Below, in pieces: positions 1 to 5,193 of a DNA stretch of 9,487 nucleotides (within the stretch, counting starts at the first letter, position 1; the number at the start of each line of letters is the position of its first letter). The stretch lies in NCBI GenBank assembly GCA_050014895.1, contig JBEKCL010000138.1, forward strand, positions 1 through 9,487. The letters run 5' to 3'. The stretch comes from JAFGLP01 sp050014895 (lineage in GTDB: Bacteria > Chloroflexota > Dehalococcoidia > GIF9 > UBA5629). The translations under genes were made by a program, and so were the position numbers. The notes below the pieces were generated by a model that saw nothing but the letters and a program-made list of their open reading frames with translations, was not told where the DNA came from and ran no database searches.

Positions 1-1476
1 ACCATACTACCCAATATAACGATAGATACGATAACGGGTGCGGCAGGAACGACCGTGACCGTGATAGGGCACGGTTTCGCGCTCAGTGAAAAGAACATCA
101 ATGTTACTTATGACAGCACCAGCGTAAAATCGAGCATTACCGCCGATGAAGAGGGAACATGGACAACATCATTTACGGTACCAACCTCGATAAAGGGTAA
201 GCATGCCATAGGTGCTTACGGCGATACTACGGCAACTACGGCCGTCTCAAACAAGACGTTTACCGTCAGCCCGACGGTAACAATAAGTCCGACTACCGGC
301 GGTGTTGGGACGGTAATTACAGTTGTAGGAGCGGGCTTTGCATCATCGGAGAGCAGCATAAAAGTGCTATATTCCGATACTGAAGTCAGGACTGGTATTA
401 CAGCAGACACGACTGGCTCCTGGAGCACTTCCTTTACGGTACCCAGTTCAACCAGGGGAAGTCATACAATCGGAGTTCAGGGCAGCATTACCGCTTCTAC
501 TGACGTTGCCGCCATGTCTTTTACTGTTGCACCGGCAATAGTTTGTTCTCAGAGCACAGGGTCGGTAGATGATGAGATTAAGGTAAGCGGCAACGGTTTT
601 GCCAACAATGAAAGTTCAATACAATTGACCTTTGACGACAAGCCGTTAGCAACCAATATAATAGCCGATGATAATGGTTACTGGACCGCCACTACTAAAA
701 TACCGGCAGCCAGCGGAGGCACCCATACAATCGGCGCCAGTGGAAGAATCACATTAGCCACAGACGTTACCACTGTACCATTCACTATCGAGTCTATTTT
801 GTCTGTATTACCTAAAAACGGCAATGTCGGTGATGATCTAAAAGTAAGCGGATCAGGTTTTACTGCAAGTAAAGATTTCTCAGTAACATGGAACAATAGC
901 GCCATAGCCAGCGGTACGGTAAACGACTCCGGCATATTCCAGACGGACTTCAAGGCGCCGGGAGGTAAGAACGGAGCAATAACTATTACGGCAACAGATT
1001 CCAAAGGCATTACTGCCTCGACTGTATTTAATATGGACACCACCCCTCCCGATGTCCCGCAGATTTCATCACCCAGGGATGGAGCTACCGTGGGTTTTAT
1101 GGGAGATACCAAAGTAGCCTTTAAATGGACCGATGTATCTGATCCCAGCGGTGTAACGTATGACCTTGAAGTCAGCGACGAGTCGAATTTCAGTAAAACG
1201 CTCGTGTCACAGACCAAGCTAAGCGATTCTAAATATACACTTTCGGAAGCCGAATCCCTGCCTAACGGCGAGTACTACTGGCGCATCAGGGCTGTAGACG
1301 GCGCAACCAACACCAGCGCCTGGAGCCCGACTGCCTCTGTAAAAGTTGGCTTTATCACGCTAAGTACTATTATTTGGATCATCGTCGGCGTCCTCGCCCT
1401 TATAATAGTGGTTGCCGTGTTGAACCGGGTCCTGCGCAGCAAGCCGAAAAAGAAGAGGAGGAGTGACTGGGAATAA
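1..1476 (+). CDS. Surface protein with tandem IPT/TIG-like repeats, FN3-like domain and C-terminal membrane anchor (5' end missing)
   Basis: The reading frame is open from base 1, and the first in-frame start (GTG at 55) lies inside a repeat, so the gene begins upstream of the window. Four immunoglobulin-like repeats follow, roughly at nt 13-270, 271-534, 535-792 and 793-1035. Each has a 'T(V/I)xVxGxGF' entry motif, and repeats 1 and 2 share TTTACGGTACC 261 nt apart. They look like IPT/TIG or similar Ig folds. A proline-led FN3-like domain (nt 1036-1350) carries 'NGEYYWRIRAVD'. A hydrophobic helix (nt 1354-1422) is followed by a basic tail, SKPKKKRRSDWE. By the positive-inside rule the repeats should be extracellular and the tail cytoplasmic. 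Role inferred: a cell-envelope stalk or adhesin. No catalytic motif is visible. A strong hairpin follows the stop codon by 23 nt. Confidence 0.85.
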   Translation, partial: TILPNITIDTITGAAGTTVTVIGHGFALSEKNINVTYDSTSVKSSITADEEGTWTTSFTVPTSIKGKHAIGAYGDTTATTAVSNKTFTVSPTVTISPTTGGVGTVITVVGAGFASSESSIKVLYSDTEVRTGITADTTGSWSTSFTVPSSTRGSHTIGVQGSITASTDVAAMSFTVAPAIVCSQSTGSVDDEIKVSGNGFANNESSIQLTFDDKPLATNIIADDNGYWTATTKIPAASGGTHTIGASGRITLATDVTTVPFTIESILSVLPKNGNVGDDLKVSGSGFTASKDFSVTWNNSAIASGTVNDSGIFQTDFKAPGGKNGAITITATDSKGITASTVFNMDTTPPDVPQISSPRDGATVGFMGDTKVAFKWTDVSDPSGVTYDLEVSDESNFSKTLVSQTKLSDSKYTLSEAESLPNGEYYWRIRAVDGATNTSAWSPTASVKVGFITLSTIIWIIVGVLALIIVVAVLNRVLRSKPKKKRRSDWE

Positions 1477-1499
1477 AACCGGTTACCTGAGGCAAATAG

Positions 1500-1532
1500 A
1501 TTAAAGGCCCACCTGTAAGGTGGGCCTTTAAT
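1500..1532 (+). terminator. Rho-independent-type terminator of the IPT-repeat gene
   Basis: A perfect 15-bp stem (1500-1514 with 1518-1532) encloses the 3-nt loop GTA. It starts 23 nt after the stop at 1476. The stem is GC-rich in its centre and ends in TTTAA, with only a modest T run after it. Confidence 0.85.
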
Positions 1533-1832
1533 ATTACTTTCGGATTATTTCACCTGGCAATACAAAATATGATGCGTATCAAGAAGGTCCAATTAATAAA
1601 ATATTGGGGACAAAGTATAAGTCAACTGATTGCTTAATAAAATGACTAATGGTGGGCCTGAGTGTACAGTTGACAGAATCTTCCGAATTCGATTTAGTTA
1701 CGGGTAGCTGGATATTGTCATCGGATGATAATAGGGAGTGATATCACGGTTGGGGAAAAGTCAGGTGAAACGAATATAATGTAAAAGTCTATATGATAAA
1801 CAGTTGAAGACAAAGCGGATAGCATCGTTTTG
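1533..1832. other. Non-coding interval between a terminator and mazF
   Basis: There is no ORF with a ribosome binding site here. What can be seen: an 18-nt tRNA 3'-end fragment at 1650-1667, listed separately; an 8-bp inverted repeat GTCAACTG (1621-1628) / CAGTTGAC (1667-1674) bracketing that fragment; a perfect 10-bp palindrome GTGATATCAC at 1738-1747; and a weak plus-strand promoter look-alike (TTGGGG at 1750, TATAAT at 1775, spacer 19) that would run antisense into mazF. No terminator hairpin for mazF was found here. Confidence 0.6.
1650..1667 (-). other. 3'-end fragment of a tRNA-Ile-like gene (possible attachment-site scar)
   Basis: Read on the minus strand, this is GTACACTCAGGCCCACCA. 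That matches the usual bacterial tRNA-Ile(GAT) 3' end (T-stem 3' strand, acceptor strand CAGGCCC, discriminator A, CCA) at 17 of 18 positions by recall of the family sequence. The bases beyond it (1668-1730) do not continue into a T-loop, anticodon arm or 5' acceptor strand, so it is only a tip. Such tips are left when an element integrates into a tRNA gene and duplicates its end. Chance similarity cannot be excluded. Confidence 0.45.
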
Positions 1833-2168
1833 TTAATGAATGATTTCGTTAAGTCCCTCTATTGTCTGAGTCAACTCTTCTTGAGATACTTTACTGATCA
1901 GTTTTCCTATACGTTCTACAGACAATGTCCGGATTTGACTGATTTTAGCCCATGACTGTTTTGGCAGGTTCGCTGTCTTTAGTTCAAGCGTTAGAGGGAA
2001 CCCGGCTTTCTGTGGCTGGCTTGTAATTGCCATAGCTATAACTGTCCCTGAACGTTCATTGAAAATATCGTGACTTAAAATCAAAACGGGGCGTAGGCCT
2101 GACTGCTCACGACCACGTACTGGACTCAAGTCTGCCCAATGGACCGCTCCTCTTAATATTCCGGCCAT
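1833..2168 (-). CDS. mazF: MazF/PemK-family mRNA interferase toxin
   Basis: This is a 111-aa protein, the normal length for MazF. It opens with the family signature: RGAVHWADLSPVRGREQSG followed by RPVLILS (residues 6-32). Arg26 and Thr49 (in AMAITSQ) align with the catalytic Arg and Thr of Bacillus MazF, and the later 'QIRTLSVERIG' block (residues 77-87) is also typical. Known for the family: sequence-specific cleavage of single-stranded mRNA in the cytoplasm, blocked by the partner antitoxin. The ATG lies 16 nt inside the end of the antitoxin gene, so translation is probably coupled. A weak GAGG lies about 11 nt upstream of the start. No terminator was found downstream. All recognisable active-site positions are present, so the toxin is probably functional. 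The gene symbol names the family, not a proven orthologue. Confidence 0.9.
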   Translation of the reverse strand: MAGILRGAVHWADLSPVRGREQSGLRPVLILSHDIFNERSGTVIAMAITSQPQKAGFPLTLELKTANLPKQSWAKISQIRTLSVERIGKLISKVSQEELTQTIEGLNEIIH

Positions 2169-2395
2169 TGGCTCGTATCCTCACCCAATCCTTCTTCAGC
2201 CAGCATTTTTTCAAATGTCGGTTCGAGTTTAGCACATTCTAATGACAGCCGACTACGCTTCATACGCGACAGTTTGTCGCTGACAGCTTCCTGAATGGCC
2301 TGACTGCGGTTTTGAAAAACATGGTCACCGACAAGCCGGTCTAGTTCATTAATGAACTCCGCATCCAGAGTAATTGCAATCTTTTCTTTGCCCAT
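2153..2395 (-). CDS. Ribbon-helix-helix (CopG/MazE-type) antitoxin
   Basis: This 80-aa protein has an N-terminal ribbon-helix-helix pattern: a short strand KIAITLDAEFINELD (residues 5-19), then a helix containing NRSQAIQEAVSDKL (29-42) with the typical 'xRSxAIxEAV' second-helix motif. Its C-terminal half is acidic (EKMLAEEGLGEDTSQWPEY) and is expected to wrap and neutralise the toxin. Known for the family: the dimer binds operator DNA and represses its own operon, and the complex with toxin represses more strongly. It is first in the operon and overlaps mazF by 16 nt. The ATG at 2395 is preceded by GAGGG with a 4-nt spacer. The promoter lies just upstream within a palindrome, as expected for autoregulation. 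Confidence 0.88.
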   Translation of the reverse strand: MGKEKIAITLDAEFINELDRLVGDHVFQNRSQAIQEAVSDKLSRMKRSRLSLECAKLEPTFEKMLAEEGLGEDTSQWPEY

Positions 2396-2406
2396 CTTTC
2401 CCTCTT

Positions 2407-2427
2407 GGTATTACATTATATCATACC
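2407..2427 (-). promoter_or_regulatory. Extended -10 promoter and probable operator of the toxin-antitoxin operon
   Basis: On the minus strand a perfect extended -10, TGATATAAT, lies at 2415-2423 and has no convincing -35. It sits in the middle of an imperfect 21-bp palindrome: GGTATTACAT (2407-2416), one central base, then ATATCATACC (2418-2427), with 8 of 10 positions pairing. A repressor bound here would cover the -10 element, which fits autorepression by the ribbon-helix-helix antitoxin. The transcription start is expected near 2408, giving a leader of only about 12 nt. Confidence 0.65.
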
Positions 2428-2559
2428 CAAAGGAAACAGGCGATAATCAAATTATATTTAATTTCCGCTAATTATTGGATATAAGATCACTAATAGCAAA
2501 ATGTGAACTATTATTCAGGGAACATACGATGATTTACAGCAATTGCGCAACAGTATTTA

Positions 2560-2636
<77 letters not shown>

Positions 2637-2650
2637 TAGAACAACATGGC

Positions 2651-2680
2651 ATTTTATCAATGGTAATGCTGAATAGTCAA
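2651..2680 (-). promoter_or_regulatory. Promoter of tRNA-Val
   Basis: On the minus strand the -35 TTGACT (2675-2680) and the -10 TAAAAT (2651-2656) are separated by 18 bp. The -10 is preceded by TGA, giving an extended -10. The -10 ends 14 nt before the mature tRNA 5' end, leaving room for a short leader. Confidence 0.7.
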
Positions 2681-2720
2681 GAAATTTAAGCCGGGGAAAT
2701 TGCTGTGCAAGACAGTATGA

Positions 2721-2951
2721 CTAACCCTTCGTTGATAGCTTGGTATTCCCCGTCACGGAAACATGAACGTGGCTTCCACATTTAGGGCAGGTGATTTCTA
2801 TGTTCATGACCGGCTGTCGCATTACACGTTCGATAAGAGTGGACACCATGGTATCAAGCTGATCAATCCTCTTATACATCATTTCAAGCCGCTTTTCCAT
2901 TTGGGCCAGCTTGTCCAGTTGTTTTTCAGCATCCTCGTACTTTTTATCCAT
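2721..2951 (-). CDS. Small coiled-coil protein with a C-terminal zinc-knuckle-like motif
   Basis: I do not recognise a named family. The 76-aa product has a charged helical N-terminal half (about residues 3-44, from KKYEDAEKQLDKLAQMEK to LIERVM). Its spacing of L, M and I suggests a coiled coil. A short C-terminal segment follows with C55-P-K-C58 and then H61 and H63 (CPKCGSHVHV), a possible single zinc site of CxxC plus HxH type. There is no signal peptide or membrane segment, so it is probably cytoplasmic and oligomeric. The ATG at 2951 is the only start in frame before an upstream stop. The nearest Shine-Dalgarno, GGAG at 2965-2968, is 13 nt away, which is long. The gene has its own candidate promoter overlapping the terminator of the neighbour upstream. 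No terminator was seen between it and tRNA-Val, 85 nt downstream. Confidence 0.7.
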   Translation of the reverse strand: MDKKYEDAEKQLDKLAQMEKRLEMMYKRIDQLDTMVSTLIERVMRQPVMNIEITCPKCGSHVHVSVTGNTKLSTKG

Positions 2952-2980
2952 ATCCGGGCATCCGCTCCAATACTGATGTA

Positions 2981-3009
2981 ACTATAAAGAAAAAAAGAGG
3001 GGAAATCAA
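2981..3009 (-). promoter_or_regulatory. Candidate promoter of the coiled-coil/zinc-knuckle gene, overlapping a terminator
   Basis: On the minus strand the -35 TTGATT (3004-3009) and the -10 TATAGT (2981-2986) are separated by exactly 17 bp. The -35 lies in the loop and start of the 3' arm of the terminator hairpin (2993-3025). The spacer is the rest of the 3' arm plus the T run, and the -10 follows the T run. The transcription start is expected near 2974, about 23 nt before the ATG. Confidence 0.5.
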
Positions 3010-3025
3010 GGATTTCCCCTCTTTT
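2984..3025 (-). terminator. Strong rho-independent terminator of the 107-aa gene
   Basis: A perfect 15-bp stem (2993-3007 with 3011-3025) with a 3-nt loop runs into a T-rich tail on the minus strand (stem end TTTT, then TTTCTTT down to about 2984). It starts 19 nt after the stop of the gene at 3045-3368. Confidence 0.9.
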
Positions 3026-3044
3026 GCTGCTTCACAACAAGGCT

Positions 3045-3368
3045 TTAGAGGCTCTTATCCTGTACTCCCATGGAATTCAGTTGCTCGCGATCTTCCTTTA
3101 TTTGAGCATCCAGCATGCCAACCATCCTCGATTCAAGCCACTTCTTATACGCTTCTTTGGCCTGAGGTGAATTCCTCACCGCAATCATAGCTTGATGCCA
3201 TTCATCAATAAAGAGCTGCTCCAACCGCTCATCCTTCAAAGGAAACTCCTCATCCATCAGGGCCTCCGCCCTTTCTATAATCCTGTTCATAACCGCCCTT
3301 TTCAGACGATCTATTGACAACAACTCCTGGTCTTCGTAAGGCCGCGAAGTATATCCAACGTTTGCCAT
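3045..3368 (-). CDS. Conserved-looking helical hypothetical protein, 107 aa
   Basis: I do not recognise this protein. It has no signal peptide, membrane helix, Cys pair or catalytic motif. From residue about 13 on it reads as consecutive amphipathic charged helices (QELLSIDRLKRAVMNRII, then ERLEQLFIDEWHQAMIAV, then QAKEAYKKWLESRMVGML). This suggests a small cytoplasmic helical bundle or binding protein. It is well supported as a real gene. The ATG is preceded by GGGAGGT with a 7-nt spacer. A -35/-10 pair at 3404-3432 sits upstream, and a strong terminator lies 19 nt downstream. It therefore forms a complete single-gene transcription unit. Its promoter faces away from that of tRNA-Gly. Confidence 0.8.
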   Translation of the reverse strand: MANVGYTSRPYEDQELLSIDRLKRAVMNRIIERAEALMDEEFPLKDERLEQLFIDEWHQAMIAVRNSPQAKEAYKKWLESRMVGMLDAQIKEDREQLNSMGVQDKSL

Positions 3369-3403
3369 TATACGACCTCCCGTACTTGCTATTATTTGAC
3401 CTT

Positions 3404-3432
3404 ATAATATTCTGCCAGTAATACAATGTCAA
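3404..3432 (-). promoter_or_regulatory. Near-consensus sigma70 promoter of the 107-aa gene
   Basis: On the minus strand a perfect -35 TTGACA (3427-3432), a 17-bp spacer and the -10 TATTAT (3404-3409) are present. The transcription start is expected near 3397, giving a leader of about 28 nt that contains GGGAGGT. Confidence 0.85.
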
Positions 3433-3505
3433 GCAATTCAAGAGCTATTTTTATACTTTTCTCCATGCCCCCTCCATTTAAGACTCGCAGGTGATGTAAT
3501 TTGCT

Positions 3506-3534
3506 TTGACAACTCGGTAGCCGGGTATTACAAT
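3506..3534 (+). promoter_or_regulatory. Near-consensus sigma70 promoter of tRNA-Gly
   Basis: The -35 TTGACA (3506-3511), a 17-bp spacer and the -10 TACAAT (3529-3534) are present. The -10 ends 12 nt before the mature tRNA 5' end at 3547. Confidence 0.85.
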
Positions 3535-3546
3535 GTCTCCACATTT

Positions 3547-3621
3547 GCGGGAGTAACTCAGCGGTAGAGTTCCTGCCCTCCAAGCAGGGTGTCGCGGGTT
3601 CGAATCCCGTCTCCCGCTCCA
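3547..3621 (+). tRNA. tRNA-Gly (anticodon TCC), with C at position 33
   Basis: The acceptor stem pairs GCGGGAG with CTCCCGC. The D arm is ACTC/GAGT. The anticodon stem CCTGC/GCAGG holds loop CCTCCAA (anticodon at 3579-3581), and the T arm is GCGGG TTCGAAT CCCGT (one G-U). The discriminator is T3618 and CCA is encoded at 3619-3621. It reads GGA and GGG codons. The base before the anticodon (3578) is C where bacterial elongator tRNAs almost always have U33; everything else is normal. No terminator hairpin was seen before the convergent gene that ends at 3674. Confidence 0.93.
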
Positions 3622-3673
3622 ACGTAATTCACACTTGATGACATACCCATAAATCGCCCCTTCACACCTAATA

Positions 3674-4729
3674 TTAACTTCTTCTGAGTGACAAGAACAT
3701 GCTCTTCACGAATTGCCGTCTTTTTGTACCCAAAGGTAATATTGTATCGATTTTCTTATGAAATAGCTTAATTATCCGCCAGTTTATACTACCAGTAATG
3801 TCTATGTTTGCATCAATTATCTGCTTTTCTTTATCCTTTAACTGGTTCCTTAACTCAACCATTACTGATTCCGGAACGAATGACTTGTTACTAAGCGCCG
3901 CCATTTCTGCAGGACTTGTGTTATTAACCGGGCGCAGCGCCTCAATGATTGGACTGTCCAGATAACCGTCACATTCCGCCCTAATCCCCTCCTCTGTTAC
4001 ATTATGATTATGAAATGACATCCCTAGCGCCTTGTTTCTCTCACTCATTCTCACCCTGCATTGCATTTTTCTAGCGACGGCAATTGAGGGATCGGCCAGC
4101 TGCCAATGCGCTCCCAGATAAAACTCAGGAGAAAATATTATATTTCCTTTTATAGCGTGATTCCCCGGCAGAAACCGAATCTTACTTGACGGTTTTACCA
4201 CAATAGGCTTTACATTTTTAGCATTATCAGCGGAGAACACATCCGGCATGCCATGAAACCTTTGAGGTACGGGAGGTAACGATGGGTCTAAATCATTGTC
4301 AGTTCTGTGTCTGAAAACCCGGAACATAGCAGCCCTGACGACGTCATAATTCTGACGGCTAAGGAAATCAGAAGGGGATTCATTTGGCGGAAAAATAAAC
4401 TCGTCAGAGTCGACAACATACACCCAATCAGCTTTAATGCCACGAAGAGTATCGTTTATTAAGGCCACCTTATCAATGTCGTCAAATCCATCTTTGATAT
4501 GGCATTTCTTAATAACGGCGTTCGGGGTCTGATTAAGAATCTTGAGCGTATCGTCTGTGCTATCGGTTTCATAAAGCACATGGATTTCATCGAGGTATTC
4601 GTAGTGTCGGAAAAAGTAGGGTAGTATCAGTGCCTCGTTGTAAACCATTGTTATAGCGGCTATCTTCATTGCTGCATCACGTCCCTTACAAATTTCGTCC
4701 AAATCCAGATCGCCCTCCATGTCCGCCAT
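3674..4729 (-). CDS. GT2-like (GT-A fold) glycosyltransferase
   Basis: The protein is 351 aa, or 331 aa if it starts at Met21 (nt 4669). The catalytic domain begins with KIAAITMVYNEALILPYFF (22-40), the nucleotide-sugar-binding strand with N31-E32. A 'YETDSTDDT' turn follows (53-61) and then the metal-binding VVDSDEF (105-111), the DxD-type motif. Later HxxH-like elements (PGNHAI, GAHWQ, HNHN) resemble the Glyco_tranf_2_4 and GT92-type groups. The C-terminal tail (about 285-351) has a short coiled stretch and then NWRIIKLFHKKID and LPLGTKRRQF, a tail common in envelope glycosyltransferases. Likely role: cytoplasmic or membrane-peripheral transfer of a sugar to an envelope glycan or protein; the substrate is unknown. 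The acidic first 20 residues and poor ribosome binding site make the Met21 start credible. It stands alone, convergent with tRNA-Gly. Confidence 0.85.
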   Translation of the reverse strand: MADMEGDLDLDEICKGRDAAMKIAAITMVYNEALILPYFFRHYEYLDEIHVLYETDSTDDTLKILNQTPNAVIKKCHIKDGFDDIDKVALINDTLRGIKADWVYVVDSDEFIFPPNESPSDFLSRQNYDVVRAAMFRVFRHRTDNDLDPSLPPVPQRFHGMPDVFSADNAKNVKPIVVKPSSKIRFLPGNHAIKGNIIFSPEFYLGAHWQLADPSIAVARKMQCRVRMSERNKALGMSFHNHNVTEEGIRAECDGYLDSPIIEALRPVNNTSPAEMAALSNKSFVPESVMVELRNQLKDKEKQIIDANIDITGSINWRIIKLFHKKIDTILPLGTKRRQFVKSMFLSLRRS

Positions 4730-5037
4730 TATAGACTATCTGAGGGGAATATCAATATAAACGGGCGATACATGCCAGGTTTTCTTATAGGGTCAAATGA
4801 ATGGTAACAATTCCCTAGATAAAAGCCTAGCAAAGATTACACGTTTATGCTATAAGTGCGAACGGATATTCTATAAGAAGGCATACAGCATAATGGTTTT
4901 GTCAAACATGAATGTTAACTTCATCATTCAGCGAAGATTTTTCCGGCATCTTTCTAAGCATTCAGTCTGTGCCTGCCCATCAAAAACAAAACATCCGTCA
5001 CAAAAAGCACACTTGACACAAATGGTATAATAAGCAC
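4730..5037. other. Intergenic interval without a convincing gene
   Basis: This AT-rich stretch lies between the divergent glycosyltransferase and the small RHH unit. A 77-codon plus-strand frame (4797-5030) has no ribosome binding site and an unprotein-like composition; I reject it as a gene. No clear promoter for the glycosyltransferase was found; TATATT about 20 nt upstream of its ATG is a weak -10 candidate. The right end carries the extended -10 promoter listed separately. Confidence 0.55.
5023..5031 (+). promoter_or_regulatory. Extended -10 promoter of the RHH unit
   Basis: TGGTATAAT is a perfect extended -10 with the consensus TATAAT at 5026-5031. The nearby TTGACA (5013-5018) is only 7 bp away and cannot act as its -35; it may be fortuitous or an overlapping element. 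The transcription start is expected near 5037-5039, which coincides with an ATG at 5038. Confidence 0.55.
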
Positions 5038-5193
5038 ATGAAGCACGTGATGGATGTGCTGTCCTTGCGTACCAGACGCGAAGTGATGGATGTGATTGAA
5101 ACCACGGAAGTCACGGAAATACCGCACGTGATGGAAGGGTTTACAATAAATAGTTCCCCTTACGGGAACACGGAGGTGCGACTATATGCCTGA
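5038..5193 (+). CDS. Possible leaderless small ORF, 51 aa, overlapping the RHH gene
   Basis: This frame is not recognised and is uncertain. It starts with ATG 6 nt after the -10 hexamer at 5026-5031, so its mRNA would begin at or next to the start codon (leaderless). It ends with TGA at 5191-5193, 8 nt inside the next gene, an arrangement typical of translational coupling. The 51-aa product is polar with internal similarity: HVMDVL (residues 3-8), EVMDVI (15-20), EVTEI (24-28) and HVMEGF (30-35). This comes from repeated GTGATGGA in the DNA. There is no signal peptide, Cys or helix-turn-helix. The alternative is that 5038-5185 is a repeat-bearing untranslated leader or operator region and the frame is chance. 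Confidence 0.35.
   Translation: MKHVMDVLSLRTRREVMDVIETTEVTEIPHVMEGFTINSSPYGNTEVRLYA
5047..5135 (+). repeat. Direct repeats of GTGATGGA between promoter and RHH gene
   Basis: GTGATGGATGTG occurs at 5047-5058 and 5083-5094, exactly 36 nt apart. GTGATGGA recurs at 5128-5135. The first and third copies share the longer GCACGTGATGGA (from 5043 and 5124). They lie directly downstream of the -10 element, where a repressor could block transcription. Confidence 0.6.
5153..5178 (+). promoter_or_regulatory. Hairpin plus Shine-Dalgarno controlling the RHH gene
   Basis: GTTCCC (5153-5158) pairs perfectly with GGGAAC (5164-5169) across a 5-nt loop. The strong Shine-Dalgarno GGAGGTG (5172-5178) follows 2 nt later and is 7 nt from the ATG at 5186. 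The ribosome site supports the start; a control role for the hairpin is inference. Confidence 0.5.

Noticed and set aside
2763..2981. 72-codon plus-strand frame
   Set aside because: It is antisense to the coiled-coil/zinc-knuckle gene, with no ribosome site.
3392..3466. 24-codon minus-strand frame (MEKSIKIALELLDIV...) with a GGAGGGGG just upstream
   Set aside because: The near-consensus promoter of the 107-aa gene lies inside it, so that transcript starts near its end. No promoter was found for the frame itself, and the Shine-Dalgarno spacing is short.
3392..3622. Minus-strand frame across tRNA-Gly giving METGFEPATPCLEGR-like protein
   Set aside because: It is the antisense translation of the tRNA-Gly gene, a well-known false protein in databases.
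4797..5030. 77-codon plus-strand frame with CYKC and CAC
   Set aside because: It has no ribosome binding site, no promoter at a suitable place and an AT-driven composition. The extended -10 promoter of the next unit overlaps its end.
5013..5031. TTGACA as the -35 for TATAAT at 5026
   Set aside because: The spacer is only 7 bp. The TGG before TATAAT explains the promoter as an extended -10 instead.
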